NCBI RefSeq assembly: GCF_001761365.1
Contig: NZ_CP017477.1
Span: 208,501 to 272,500, forward strand
Reading direction: 5' to 3'
DNA from: Polaribacter vadi
Lineage (GTDB): Bacteria > Bacteroidota > Bacteroidia > Flavobacteriales > Flavobacteriaceae
Length of the DNA: 64,000 bases
The notes beneath the pieces were generated by a model. The model was not told the origin of the DNA and ran no database searches. It saw nothing but the letters and a program-made list of their open reading frames with translations. Both the position numbers and the translations under genes were made by a program. Positions 1 through 9,282 of the stretch are shown one piece after another; positions within the stretch are counted from its first letter, which is position 1, and every line of letters begins with the position of its first letter.

Positions 1-1377
1 GGTTATACTTTCTAAAAATTCTTCATACAAAACGCGCTGATGAGCCAAAGATTGACTGATTAAAACCACACCAGATTTTATCAAACTTAACACATATTTA
101 CGCTGAATTTGAAATGTTTTTTGTGTTTTTACTTCTTGTTGATGACTAAATAATTCCTCTTGTTTTTCTTCATCTGTAATAGCAACAGAAGTATATAAAG
201 ATTCCCAACTTTGCGTATTTTGTTCTCTTTTGTAAGGAAATGTTACTTCTTTTTGTTTAGCTTCCTTAAAAGGATTAAAATCAGGATCAACTGTAATTTT
301 TGGAGCTGAACCTTTTACTACATTTTTATTTAAATGATAAGAAGTGTCTAAATTAGAATCTCTATTAAAATCTAACACTGGAGCTACATTATATTGCCCT
401 AAACTGTGTTTTACAGTCGCTCTTAACATGGCATACAACGCCTTTTCATTATCGAACTTAATTTCAGTTTTTGTTGGATGAATGTTGATGTCAATAGAAC
501 TTGCAGGCACTTCTAAATACAAAAAGTAGGAGGGATGTGAACCATGCTCCAACAAACCATCAAAAGCATTGGCAACTGCATGATTTAAATAAGAACTTTT
601 TATAAATCGATCATTTACAAAAAAGAATTGTTCGCCTCTTTTTCTCTTTGAAAATTCTGGTTTTGCAACAAAACCTTGAATGGTTAAAATATCTGTCTGC
701 TCGTTTATTGGCACTAGTTTTTCATTCATTTTAGCACCGAAAACAGCTACAATTCGCTGTCTTAAATTGCCGCCTTTTAAATGATAAACTTCGTTATTAT
801 TGTGATGCATTAAAAACGAAATTGCAGGATGTGCCAAAGCAACTCTTTGAAATTCGTCTATAATATGTCTGGTTTCTACAGTATCTGATTTTAAGAAATT
901 TCTACGAGCAGGAATGTTGTAAAATAAGTTTTTTACAGCAATACTTGCACCTTGAGACGTAGAAATAAAATCTTGAGAAATTACTTTGCTACCTTCAATT
1001 TTTAGACAAGTTCCTAATTCTTCGTTTTCTTGTTTGGTTTTTAACTCTACATGCGCAATTGCAGCAATCGATGCTAAAGCTTCGCCTCTAAAACCTTTGG
1101 TGCATAAATTAAATAAATCTTCTGCTTTTTTTATTTTTGAGGTTGCATGTCTTTCAAAACACATTCTAGCATCTGTGGCACTCATTCCTTTGCCATCATC
1201 AATTACTTGAATTAGTGTTTTACCTGCATCTTTTAAGAGCAGTTTTATACTTGTGGCACCAGCATCAATAGCGTTTTCTAACAACTCTTTAACCACAGAA
1301 GCTGGTCTTTGCACTACTTCTCCAGCAGCAATTTGGTTGGCTACATGGTCTGGTAAAAGTTGAATAATATCTGACAT
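1..1377 (-). CDS. mutL: DNA mismatch repair protein MutL (3' end outside window)
   Basis: The N-terminal 459 codons of MutL read without a stop to the window edge; the C-terminal dimerisation/endonuclease part lies outside. GHKL ATPase motifs are in order: ELLENAIDAGA, DDGKGM, TKGFRGEAL and NIPARRNFL, followed by the transducer-domain motif DINIHPTKTEIKF. MutL couples MutS mismatch recognition to strand incision. The start ATG (1377-1375) shares one base with the TAA of the upstream gene (TAATG), so the two are probably translationally coupled. Upstream in the same direction are a small membrane protein and ribH. Identification is firm; only the 3' end is missing. Confidence 0.97.
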   Translation of the reverse strand, partial: MSDIIQLLPDHVANQIAAGEVVQRPASVVKELLENAIDAGATSIKLLLKDAGKTLIQVIDDGKGMSATDARMCFERHATSKIKKAEDLFNLCTKGFRGEALASIAAIAHVELKTKQENEELGTCLKIEGSKVISQDFISTSQGASIAVKNLFYNIPARRNFLKSDTVETRHIIDEFQRVALAHPAISFLMHHNNNEVYHLKGGNLRQRIVAVFGAKMNEKLVPINEQTDILTIQGFVAKPEFSKRKRGEQFFFVNDRFIKSSYLNHAVANAFDGLLEHGSHPSYFLYLEVPASSIDINIHPTKTEIKFDNEKALYAMLRATVKHSLGQYNVAPVLDFNRDSNLDTSYHLNKNVVKGSAPKITVDPDFNPFKEAKQKEVTFPYKREQNTQSWESLYTSVAITDEEKQEELFSHQQEVKTQKTFQIQRKYVLSLIKSGVVLISQSLAHQRVLYEEFLESIT

Positions 1378-1673
1378 TAAAATAAACTATGAAAATCTAA
1401 AATATAAGCAGCAATTCCTACTAAAATTGCTATAATAGCTGCTAATCTTAAAGATGATTTACGATTTGAAATTGGAGATTTACTTCTTTTCCAGGCTTTT
1501 CTTAAATTGTTTGGTGAAAAATCTACACGAGATAAATTTTCATCCTTACCTAAAGCTCTGTTTTTAGCATAACTTTCTTCAAGTTTTCTAATTCTTTCTT
1601 TTCTCTCATTATAATACCTAGGTTTATAATCGAAAACATTGTATGATCTTGTTTTAAAAGCATTTCCAAACAT
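1377..1673 (-). CDS. Small single-pass membrane protein upstream of mutL
   Basis: A 98-residue protein with a basic, hydrophilic N-terminal three quarters and one hydrophobic C-terminal segment (about residues 78-95, LAAIIAILVGIAAYIL), so probably tail-anchored. No catalytic motif is visible. I recall homologues in flavobacterial genomes being labelled riboflavin synthase subunit beta because they lie next to ribH, but nothing in the sequence resembles a riboflavin enzyme and that name should not be carried over. It overlaps the mutL start by one base (TAATG), which suggests co-expression. The gene is real judging by position and coupling; function unknown. Confidence 0.8.
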   Translation of the reverse strand: MFGNAFKTRSYNVFDYKPRYYNERKERIRKLEESYAKNRALGKDENLSRVDFSPNNLRKAWKRSKSPISNRKSSLRLAAIIAILVGIAAYILDFHSLF

Positions 1674-1960
1674 AATAATAATTTTAAATTAGAATAGGTA
1701 TCAATCAAAATTCAGACCAAAACTTCTGAACTCAAAATTAAAGAAATAAAAGGAATACATCAAGAAATGATGTTAAAAGTATTCTTAAAAAATACAATGA
1801 TCCTTAATCTATTTTACTTTCAGTTATGTCTTTTCGACGAATGAGAAATTATATAAAATAGCTAACACAAAATTGAGAGAATTATGAGATTTCTCCTAAA
1901 GGCGAAATGATAAATTAACTCAATATTATTTTTCTTTGCGTTTTTTTGGTTTACTTTTCT

Positions 1961-2467
1961 CTAAAACCCAACACTTCCAGAAGACCTATCTAAATTTTTA
2001 ATAGCAGCCATTTTAACTGCAGCAACAGCACATTCAATACCTTTATTCCCTAAGCTTCCTCCAGATCTGTCTAAAGATTGTTGTTTAGTATTGTCTGTTA
2101 AAACACAAAAAATTACAGGAACATCAAACTTTACATTTAAGTCGATGATACCTTGTGTAACACCTTCGCAAACAAAATCGAAATGTTTAGTTTCACCTTG
2201 AATTACATTTCCAATCGCAATAATTGCATCTAAATTTTGAGATTGAATCATTTTTTTACAACCGTAAACAAGTTCAAAACTTCCAGGAACATCCCAAGAA
2301 ATAATGTTTTCTTTGGTTGCTCCACAATCTAACAACGTTTCAATTGCTCCTTTTTTAAGGTTTTGTGTAATTTCAGGATTCCATTCTGAAACAACAATCC
2401 CAAATCGAAAAGAGTTCGCATTTGGGATTGTTGCTTTATCGTAATAAGATAAATTTGTTGTTGCCAT
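1961..2467 (-). CDS. ribH: 6,7-dimethyl-8-ribityllumazine synthase
   Basis: A 168-residue lumazine synthase that condenses 5-amino-6-ribitylaminouracil with 3,4-dihydroxy-2-butanone 4-phosphate in riboflavin synthesis. Family signatures are visible: the substrate-binding SEWNPEIT near residue 28, the VPGSFELVYGCK strand-helix near 60, and GNVIQGETKHFDFVCEG near 87-103 containing the conserved catalytic His. The length is normal for the icosahedral or pentameric enzyme. The ATG at 2467 gives the expected N-terminus. About 290 bp with no clear gene separate it from the downstream small membrane protein; the TPR gene is 75 bp upstream. No FMN riboswitch is visible upstream. Confidence 0.96.
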   Translation of the reverse strand: MATTNLSYYDKATIPNANSFRFGIVVSEWNPEITQNLKKGAIETLLDCGATKENIISWDVPGSFELVYGCKKMIQSQNLDAIIAIGNVIQGETKHFDFVCEGVTQGIIDLNVKFDVPVIFCVLTDNTKQQSLDRSGGSLGNKGIECAVAAVKMAAIKNLDRSSGSVGF

Positions 2468-2542
2468 TTTTTTAGTTTTCAGTTTTCAGTTCCAATATTC
2501 AGTTAGCTTGTAATAGTCAACTGCTACTGTTTTACTGTCTAC

Positions 2543-3310
2543 TTATTTCTTAGCATATTTTGCTGCGTTGATAAATTTCTCCACATCTTTACCTTGGTCA
2601 GATGTTGGGTAGTTTTCTTTTATCTTCGAGAATAATTCTTCTGCTTTACCATATTTTTCTAAAGACATTGCAGTTTGTCCTGCTTTGTATAAAAATAATG
2701 GTGTTGTAAATTCGTTTGTTTTTTTATTTGCTGCTTTTTCATAATATTCTAAAGCATCTTCTTGCTGATCGATGTCAGAAAAAGCATCACCAATTGCACC
2801 TAAAGAAACTGGACCTAACATTTCATCGTCAGAATTAAATTTCTCTAAATATTCAATTGCTTTTTTGTAATTTTTCATTTGTAAGTAAGAAACACCAGCA
2901 TAATAATTTGCTAAATTTCCTGCATCAGTTCCACTATAAGAATCTGCAATGTCTAAAAAACCATATCTACCATCTGCACCTTCTAAACCTAAAGTTAATA
3001 AAGAGTCGATACCAGAACCAGCAGTTGCAGCTTCATCAAAATATTTTCTTGGAAACGCTAATTCGTTAGAAGCTTCTAATTCATTTGGTTCAACAACAAA
3101 ATTATTATATGCTAAATATCCTATAAAAACAAGAACAATTGCAACCAAACTTCCAAATAAAACTTTGCTATTTTTTTCAATCCATTTTTCAGATTTAGAA
3201 GCAGTTTCATCTAAAGTGTTAAAAACTTCAGCTGTTGTGCTTTCCATTTCTTGTGCAGTTTGTTCTTCTTTTTTACCTTCTGGTTTATATTTTTTCTTGT
3301 ATGTTGCCAT
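2543..3310 (-). CDS. Membrane-anchored tetratricopeptide repeat protein
   Basis: A 255-residue protein starting at the ATG at 3310 (MATYKKKYKPEGKK); an in-frame ATG 27 bases upstream is possible, but the internal one is preceded by an AAGGAA-like stretch. A charged N-terminus is followed by one transmembrane segment (about residues 50-70, LFGSLVAIVLVFIGYLAYNNF) and then TPR-like helical pairs to the end. The layout resembles the YfgM type of ancillary periplasmic TPR proteins associated with the Sec translocon; that link is inference. It precedes ribH on the same strand and is divergent from recF. Specific function unknown. Confidence 0.8.
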   Translation of the reverse strand: MATYKKKYKPEGKKEEQTAQEMESTTAEVFNTLDETASKSEKWIEKNSKVLFGSLVAIVLVFIGYLAYNNFVVEPNELEASNELAFPRKYFDEAATAGSGIDSLLTLGLEGADGRYGFLDIADSYSGTDAGNLANYYAGVSYLQMKNYKKAIEYLEKFNSDDEMLGPVSLGAIGDAFSDIDQQEDALEYYEKAANKKTNEFTTPLFLYKAGQTAMSLEKYGKAEELFSKIKENYPTSDQGKDVEKFINAAKYAKK

Positions 3311-3425
3311 TATTTCCTTAAAAATTAGTGGCGACAAAAATAGTTTTTTTAATTGGATTTTAAAAGCCTATAATTCGCTAAATTTTCAATAATTTGCAAT
3401 TCATTTTCAATCTTGTTTTAAATCC

Positions 3426-4505
3426 ATGTATTTACAAAAAATTTCAGTAGTTAATTTTAAAAATATAGCCTCACAATCGTTTGATTTCCAAGAGAAAATA
3501 AATTGTTTTGTGGGTGATAATGGTGTTGGAAAAACCAATGTTTTAGATGCCATTTACTACTTGTCTTTTACCAAAAGTTACTTTAATGCTGTCGCAATTC
3601 AGAATATAAAGCATGGAGAAGGTTTTTTTATGATTGAAGGAGATTACCTTTTAAATGATAGAAATGAGAAAATTGTGTGCAGTTTAAAAAAAGGTCAGAA
3701 GAAAGTTTTAAAGAGAAACGACAAGGCATATAGCAAGTTCTCAGAACATATTGGTCAGTTTCCATTGGTGATAATTTCTCCTGCAGATAGAGATTTGGTT
3801 ACAGAAGGTAGTGATACCAGAAGAAAATTTATTGATGGTGTAATTTCTCAGCAGAACAAAACGTATTTGCAAGATTTAATTTCTTACAGTAAAGTACTTT
3901 CTCAAAGAAATGCGTTGTTAAAATATTTTGCAGCCAATCGCGTCTTCGACGCTTTAAATTTAAGTGTATATAATGAGCAACTTTCTGAATATGGAACTCG
4001 AATTTATAATGTTAGAAAAGCTTTTTTAGAACAATTTATTCCGATTTTTAATGAAAAATATCAAATAATTTCTGGTGATAAAGAGCAAGTAAATTTGAAT
4101 TATAAAAGTCAATTACACGATTTTGAAATGTCGGATTTATTAAAAAAATCATTAGAAAAAGATAAAATTCTACAATACACAACTTCAGGTATTCATAAAG
4201 ACGATTTAAGTTTCGAAATTGGCGAATATCCTATTAAAAAGTTTGGTTCTCAAGGACAGCAGAAATCGTATTTAATTGCATTAAAATTGGCGCAGTTTGA
4301 GTTTATCAAACAACAATCTAATGTTTTACCAATTTTATTGTTAGATGATATTTTTGATAAGTTAGATGAAAATAGAGTTTCACAAATTATTGACTTGGTT
4401 AATAATGATGAATTTGGACAGATTTTTATCACAGACACACATGCAGATAGAACTGAAAACATCTTAAAGCAAGGAAGTAAAGAATATCAGATTTTTCAAT
4501 TATAG
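3426..4505 (+). CDS. recF: DNA replication and repair protein RecF
   Basis: A 359-residue SMC-like ATPase that loads RecA at gapped DNA. The Walker A motif GDNGVGKTN is near residue 30. The ABC-type signature region (FGSQGQQKS) is near 274-282 and is followed by Walker B ([14 protein letters not shown]). Length is normal for RecF. It starts with ATG after an 88-bp divergent spacer from the TPR gene, and is followed by a DUF721/DciA-like gene in the same direction. This recF-DUF721 pairing is common in bacteria and supports a replication/repair role. Confidence 0.96.
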   Translation: MYLQKISVVNFKNIASQSFDFQEKINCFVGDNGVGKTNVLDAIYYLSFTKSYFNAVAIQNIKHGEGFFMIEGDYLLNDRNEKIVCSLKKGQKKVLKRNDKAYSKFSEHIGQFPLVIISPADRDLVTEGSDTRRKFIDGVISQQNKTYLQDLISYSKVLSQRNALLKYFAANRVFDALNLSVYNEQLSEYGTRIYNVRKAFLEQFIPIFNEKYQIISGDKEQVNLNYKSQLHDFEMSDLLKKSLEKDKILQYTTSGIHKDDLSFEIGEYPIKKFGSQGQQKSYLIALKLAQFEFIKQQSNVLPILLLDDIFDKLDENRVSQIIDLVNNDEFGQIFITDTHADRTENILKQGSKEYQIFQL

Positions 4506-4513
4506 TTGAGAAT

Positions 4514-4570
4514 GGGAAGTAGGAAGTAGGAAGTTTGAAGTTGGAAGTTGGGAATAGGAAGTTGGGAGTA
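4514..4570. repeat. G+A-rich imperfect tandem heptamer tract
   Basis: The spacer between recF and the DUF721 gene carries about eight imperfect copies of a GGAAGT(A/T) unit in a row, with almost no C on the plus strand. It is low-complexity sequence, probably produced by replication slippage. No ORF or hairpin explains it. Confidence 0.6.
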
Positions 4571-4627
4571 AATAAATATATACTAATTAGCGAAAGGCAA
4601 AATGCCAAAAGCAAATAGCTAAATATA

Positions 4628-4924
4628 ATGGCAAAAAGAGAAAACGATTCTTTTTCGATAGAAGATTTAATGAAAAGCTTTATCAAGGAAAACAACTTGA
4701 GTAAAGGAATGCAGAAAATTAAGGTGGAAGAAACTTGGTTTAAAATGATGGGCCCAGGAGTTGCAACACATACAACTTCTGTAAAGTTGAATAATAAAAC
4801 CTTAATTATTCAGTTAAAATCTTCTGTTTTAAGAGAAGAATTAAGTTATGGAAAAGAAAAAATTATAAAAATGATGAACGAAGAATTAGGGGAGGAAGTT
4901 ATTAGTAAATTGATGCTGGTTTAA
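4628..4924 (+). CDS. DUF721 / DciA-like protein
   Basis: A 98-residue protein with the DUF721 pattern: a short helical N-terminus, the strand VEETWFKMMGPGVATHTTSVKLNNKTLIIQLKSSVLREELSYGKEKI (given here only as the span of residues 35-82), and a final helix. DUF721 includes DciA, the ancestral bacterial loader/operator of the replicative helicase. Bacteroidota lack DnaC-type loaders, so a DciA role is plausible but inferred. Position next to recF agrees. A G+A-rich repeat tract separates the two genes. Confidence 0.82.
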   Translation: MAKRENDSFSIEDLMKSFIKENNLSKGMQKIKVEETWFKMMGPGVATHTTSVKLNNKTLIIQLKSSVLREELSYGKEKIIKMMNEELGEEVISKLMLV

Positions 4925-4970
4925 ATAATATAAAATTCTTTTTGTTATATATAAATGTTGAGCAACAATT

Positions 4971-6164
4971 TTATTTCAGAATCTTATTTAAAATACTATC
5001 AACTTCTTTTTCTAGGTTTTCAGAATATCCTAATTTTGAGAATTCAATTTCTCCATCTTTATTTATAATATACAAAGTTGGGTAGCCTACTATTTTATAT
5101 TTTTCTGAAATAGATTTGTCAGTCAATACGATAGGATAATTTATTTTTTCTTTTTGACGAAAAGGAATTAATAACGCTCTTGAAAGTGAATCAGTATCTA
5201 TATCGTTAACACCAAATAATTTCACCCCTTTTGATTCGTACTTCTTATAGATGTTATTCAATTGAGGGATTGATTTTATACAAGGTGGACAAGTTCTATA
5301 CCAAAAATCGAGTATAATTATGTTATTCGAAAAATTAGCAAGATCAAATTCGGATTTGTTTTTTGATAGATATTGACCTTTAAAGTCTATAACTTTTTGA
5401 CCTTTTGCTAATGGTAAATTTGCTTCTTTTGAAGGTGGTTGATAATCTTTAAACTCGTAATCTTTTGTAATTGTTTGGAATTTTAATTCGAGGTCTTTTG
5501 CCTTGTAATTATCAAAATTAACATTGCTTATATTCCATTCGTTATATTCTTGTAAGTTATCTAATTCCGCTTTAAAAATAATTTGTTTGACTATGTTAGA
5601 TGTTTTATCAAAAAATATTTCTTTTACCTGATTCACGACTTCATCTCCATCTGGATATATTATGTTTAATTTCAATAAACCATTCTCGTCAATTACTTTT
5701 GATTTGTAAATAGAGTCTTGAATTAATTTTTTTAAACTACTACCTTGAAGAAAGTAAGTCTTTAATAGTTTGCCATCAAAATTATTAGTAAAACCATAAG
5801 GAATGGGTATTTTAGGATTGTATTGGATTACTTCTTTCCTATTGTTATTTATGATATAAAAAGAGTTCAAATCATAATATTTAATATAATCTGTTATGCT
5901 ATCTTTTCTCGAATACCAAATATAACCACCGAAAAGTGAATCAGATTTTTCCTTTATAATAATTGTTTTGACATATAAATTTGTTGTGTCAAGATTTTCA
6001 AAATATTTTATTCGATAATTTAAATCATAACTTATAGAAGTTTTATTATTAATTTTTGACATAACATTATTTAATTCCTTTTCAGGTGTTGTCTTTTCCT
6101 TTTTACAGCTCAAAAACATAGCAGTAAGGACAAAGACTAAAATGATTTTTAACTTCATTCTCAT
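4971..6164 (-). CDS. TlpA-like thioredoxin-fold lipoprotein
   Basis: A 397-residue exported lipoprotein. Counting from MRMKLK at 6164, the hydrophobic signal ends in the lipobox FLSCKK. The first 250 residues hold no recognised motif. The last 150 form a thioredoxin/AhpC-TSA-like domain with the redox pair CPPC (WYRTCPPCIKS) and a cis-Pro-like VGYPTLYIINKDGE segment. It probably acts as an extracytoplasmic thiol oxidoreductase. Alternative starts at 6158 and 6185 are in frame. It converges on the DUF721 gene. It is similar in plan, but not closely, to the second TlpA lipoprotein at 14638-15852. Confidence 0.85.
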   Translation of the reverse strand: MRMKLKIILVFVLTAMFLSCKKEKTTPEKELNNVMSKINNKTSISYDLNYRIKYFENLDTTNLYVKTIIIKEKSDSLFGGYIWYSRKDSITDYIKYYDLNSFYIINNNRKEVIQYNPKIPIPYGFTNNFDGKLLKTYFLQGSSLKKLIQDSIYKSKVIDENGLLKLNIIYPDGDEVVNQVKEIFFDKTSNIVKQIIFKAELDNLQEYNEWNISNVNFDNYKAKDLELKFQTITKDYEFKDYQPPSKEANLPLAKGQKVIDFKGQYLSKNKSEFDLANFSNNIIILDFWYRTCPPCIKSIPQLNNIYKKYESKGVKLFGVNDIDTDSLSRALLIPFRQKEKINYPIVLTDKSISEKYKIVGYPTLYIINKDGEIEFSKLGYSENLEKEVDSILNKILK

Positions 6165-6313
6165 TTTTTTTTTAATGTTGCCCAACTTATTATATAATAA
6201 ATATTCCTTAAATATATCAGAATAGGATATTTTTTAGTTCAGTTATCACTTAAAAGATAATTTCTATAATTAATTTTAAATGTACGTTTTAATGATATTG
6301 AAAACAAATCAAA

Positions 6314-7618
6314 TTACTTTTTCGTTTTAAAATCAATCAAAAAAGGTTTTAAAGGAATTTCATTTTCAGTTCTGTAACCGTTTTCTAATAAAATCTGATA
6401 TCTCTTGTTTGGTTCTAAATTTACATTATAGGTGATGGAAAGGCCATCTTCAGCAAAATCGATACTGGTAACTTTAGGAAAATGATCTTTGCCTAATTCC
6501 CCAAAACCAGTCGATTTTATATTGATATCCATTTTTTCAGAGAAATAAAGTGTAATTTCAGATAAACCAGCAGGCACATTTTGACTTCCATTTTCAAATT
6601 GATTGATAGCTTTTACAGTGGGTCTGCTTTCTTCAAATTTTTGCTCTAAATCTTTTAAAGTAGTTGAGAAATACCCTGAATTATTTACATATTCTTCAAT
6701 TTCAGTATCATTATTATAATCCAATTCAATCATTTTTTTGATGGCTGCTTTTTTGTCAGAAGCTTTCTCGTAATTGGCTTCAGCAATCCTTGCACCTATA
6801 AAGTAAATTAAATCTCTAGTTTTAAATTGATTGTTTTCATTCCACATCCAATCACCCATTTTTCGGATATTAAATAGTTCGTTTTCAAAAGCTATTTTAA
6901 GTTTTGCTTCATTTTTTAATCCGAAGTTATCATATTTAAAAGGAGGTTTTTTATGAGTTACTTTTGCTGCAATAAAATCTGCAATTCCTTCGTATAAACT
7001 TTGCGATAAAGTATTGTTTAAAGCAAGTTTTTGTTGAGTATGCACGTATTCGTGAATATTCAAAAAATCTAAAAAAGCTGGCGGATTTATGCTATAATAA
7101 TTCTTAACATAATTTAAATTCTCAGGAAATTCTTCTGTAACAGTATATCTATCACCCAAAGCAAACTCAGAACCAATTAAAGCCAAATCATCAAAACCAG
7201 TTCCTGGAGATCTAAAAACACCCATTGTGTAATAAATAGTTGCAGGTTTTAAATCAGGATATATTTCTTTTAGATTTTCAATTCCTGCTCTTATTTGAAT
7301 ATCAAATTGTGCTGTGTTTAAGGTGTTGTTTCTAATAGAATTCCAAAATCTAGGATAGCTTTTAATCGCATTTAAGTATTCTTTAGGCGTATAATTTCTG
7401 GCTCTAATCATACCTTGTTGACCTTCTGTAGCTTTGTCTAAAAAATATTCTTCTAGATATTTAAGCTGTAAAGTGCTATCATTAACTGCCAAAATATGAT
7501 CGTAAGCTTTCCAGAAATTTTTAATATCTGTATTAATAATTTCTTGTTGAACTTTAGGCGTTTTATCACAATTAAAAAATAAAAGTGAGATGAAAAAAAA
7601 TAAAAATAGCTGTTTCAT
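6314..7618 (-). CDS. Lipoprotein with HExxH metallopeptidase-like motif
   Basis: A 434-residue protein starting at MKQLFLFFF (ATG at 7618) with a lipoprotein signal ending FFNCDK. A zincin motif HEYVH lies near residue 194, followed about 25 residues later by EGIADFIA, whose Glu is placed like the third zinc ligand of gluzincin-type enzymes. This resembles DUF2268-type predicted Zn proteases. The last ~100 residues look like an Ig-like domain (LSEITLYFSEKMD, LEPNKRYQILL). It may be a surface or periplasmic peptidase; substrate unknown. It lies between ndk and the TlpA lipoprotein, with a separate spacer on each side. Confidence 0.75.
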   Translation of the reverse strand: MKQLFLFFFISLLFFNCDKTPKVQQEIINTDIKNFWKAYDHILAVNDSTLQLKYLEEYFLDKATEGQQGMIRARNYTPKEYLNAIKSYPRFWNSIRNNTLNTAQFDIQIRAGIENLKEIYPDLKPATIYYTMGVFRSPGTGFDDLALIGSEFALGDRYTVTEEFPENLNYVKNYYSINPPAFLDFLNIHEYVHTQQKLALNNTLSQSLYEGIADFIAAKVTHKKPPFKYDNFGLKNEAKLKIAFENELFNIRKMGDWMWNENNQFKTRDLIYFIGARIAEANYEKASDKKAAIKKMIELDYNNDTEIEEYVNNSGYFSTTLKDLEQKFEESRPTVKAINQFENGSQNVPAGLSEITLYFSEKMDINIKSTGFGELGKDHFPKVTSIDFAEDGLSITYNVNLEPNKRYQILLENGYRTENEIPLKPFLIDFKTKK

Positions 7619-7667
7619 TAATTTGAGTTTTATCAAAGATATCTAAAAAAAAATAGGTTGTATAAAA

Positions 7668-7697
7668 AAAACTCGCAACAATAAAGTTACGAGTTTT
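7668..7697 (-). terminator. Intrinsic terminator of ndk
   Basis: A 12-bp stem (7668-7679 with 7686-7697) has a 6-nt loop. Its single imperfect pair becomes G-U on the minus-strand RNA. A run of T follows on that strand. It lies 25 bp past the ndk stop. Confidence 0.75.
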
Positions 7698-7721
7698 ATA
7701 AATTTTTAGTGGAAATGAGTT

Positions 7722-8141
7722 TTAAAATTGCTCTCTTCCAGAAAAGTGAAAGTTTCCTTCAATTTGTGCATTTTCATCAGAATCAGAACCATGTACAGCA
7801 TTTTCTCCCATAGAAGTTGCATATAATTTTCTAATAGTTCCTTCTGCAGCATCAGCAGGATTTGTAGCACCAATTAAGGTTCTAAAATCTTCTACTGCAT
7901 TTTCTTTTTCTAAAATTGCAGCTACAATTGGTCCTCTAGTCATAAACTCTACTAACTCACCAAAAAACGGACGCTCATTATGCACTGCATAAAAAGTTTC
8001 TGCATCTGCTTTGGTCATTTGAGTTTTCTTTAAAGCTACAATTCTAAATCCTGCAGCATTTATTTTGTCTAAGATTGCTCCAGTATGTCCGTTTTCTACA
8101 GCATCTGGTTTTAGCATTGTAAATGTTCTATTTGTCGCCAT
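7722..8141 (-). CDS. ndk: Nucleoside diphosphate kinase
   Basis: A 139-residue NDK that transfers the gamma phosphate of ATP to nucleoside diphosphates through a phosphohistidine. Visible signatures are [12 protein letters not shown] at the N-terminus, [15 protein letters not shown] in the Kpn-loop region, and the active-site [12 protein letters not shown] with the catalytic His near residue 117. Length and start are standard. It is transcribed divergently from the DHH phosphoesterase and has its own terminator. Confidence 0.98.
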   Translation of the reverse strand: MATNRTFTMLKPDAVENGHTGAILDKINAAGFRIVALKKTQMTKADAETFYAVHNERPFFGELVEFMTRGPIVAAILEKENAVEDFRTLIGATNPADAAEGTIRKLYATSMGENAVHGSDSDENAQIEGNFHFSGREQF

Positions 8142-8239
8142 TTTTCTTTACTTTTAATTAAGCTTTCATATTAAATTTATGACATTTAAACATATCATAA
8201 AAACGGGTGCAAAACTACATAATTTTTTTAATTAAATTG

Positions 8240-8247
8240 TATATTCG
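8240..8247 (+). promoter_or_regulatory. Possible -7 element of the nrnA-gldI run
   Basis: TATATTCG matches the Bacteroidota -7 consensus TAnnTTTG at 7 of 8 positions. It ends 6 bases before the ATG at 8254, so the 5' leader would be almost absent. No clear -33 TTG is placed upstream. Confidence 0.35.
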
Positions 8248-8253
8248 CACCTT

Positions 8254-9282
8254 ATGATTTTAAAAGGATTTGAAGATTTAAAAAGGTTTTTAGAAAAACC
8301 TAAGAATATTGTAATCATTGGGCACAGAAACCCAGATGGAGATGCTGTTGGGTCTACTTTAGCCTTAAAACATTATTTGGATAAAAAAGGACATGGAGCA
8401 ACAGTTGTCATGCCAAATGAATATCCAGATTTTTTACATTGGTTGCCTGGTTCTGAGACCGTTTACAGGTTTGATTGGCAAAACAAACAATCGCAAAAAG
8501 CCATTAGCAATTCAGATATTATTTTTCTTTTAGATTTTAATACCTTGCATAGAGTAGGTTATGACATGCAAAATACCTTGGAGAAATATCCAAATGATTT
8601 TGCAATGATAGATCATCATCAACAACCAGATGATGTAACCTATATGTATTCTGATACAGAAATTTGTTCTACTTGCCAAATGGTGTATCAATTTATAGAA
8701 ATGAATAACGATTTGGATCTAATTGATGCTGCTATTGCAACCTGTTTGTATACAGGTATTATGACAGATACAGGTTCTTTCAGATTTAGATCTACCACAA
8801 GTAAAACGCACAGAATTATTGCAGATTTAATTGATAAAGGTGCAGAAAACGATCGAATACATAATAATGTGTACGATGCAAATTCTTATAATAGATTGTT
8901 ATTATTAGGCAAAGCATTAAGTAATTTGCAAATTTTGCCAACTTATAAAACAGCGTACATCACTTTAACAGACGAAGAGAAAAAACGTTTCGATTTCCAA
9001 AAAGGAGATACAGAAGGCATTGTAAATTATGCACTTTCTTTAAAAGGAATTGTTTTTGCTGCTATTTTTATTGAAGATAGTGAGCAAAATCTTGTAAAAA
9101 TTTCTTTTAGATCTAAAGGAAAATTTTCTGTAAATCAATTTGCAAGAAATCATTTTGAAGGTGGAGGACATGATAATGCTGCAGGAGGAAAATCGAATGT
9201 ATCTTTAGCAGAAACTGTGACTAAATTTTCAGGTTTGTTAGGGCAATATCAATCAGAATTAGAAAATTCTTATGAAATATAG
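8254..9282 (+). CDS. DHH/DHHA1 phosphoesterase, NrnA-like oligoribonuclease/pAp phosphatase
   Basis: A 342-residue DHH-family protein. N-terminal metal motifs are GHRNPDGDAVGS (residues ~23-34), the Asp of LLDFNT, and the name-giving DHHQQPDD near 125. The DHHA1 domain ends with the glycine-rich GGGHDNAAGG near 308-317. NrnA-type enzymes degrade very short RNA and dephosphorylate 3'-phosphoadenosine 5'-phosphate. The gene has the standard length and overlaps the start of gldI by 11 bases, so these two are co-translated. Confidence 0.9.
   Translation: MILKGFEDLKRFLEKPKNIVIIGHRNPDGDAVGSTLALKHYLDKKGHGATVVMPNEYPDFLHWLPGSETVYRFDWQNKQSQKAISNSDIIFLLDFNTLHRVGYDMQNTLEKYPNDFAMIDHHQQPDDVTYMYSDTEICSTCQMVYQFIEMNNDLDLIDAAIATCLYTGIMTDTGSFRFRSTTSKTHRIIADLIDKGAENDRIHNNVYDANSYNRLLLLGKALSNLQILPTYKTAYITLTDEEKKRFDFQKGDTEGIVNYALSLKGIVFAAIFIEDSEQNLVKISFRSKGKFSVNQFARNHFEGGGHDNAAGGKSNVSLAETVTKFSGLLGQYQSELENSYEI

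Noticed and set aside
1377..1673. Riboflavin synthase subunit beta
   Set aside because: The name comes from neighbourhood only; the sequence is a small membrane-anchored protein and lumazine synthase is encoded separately at 1961-2467.
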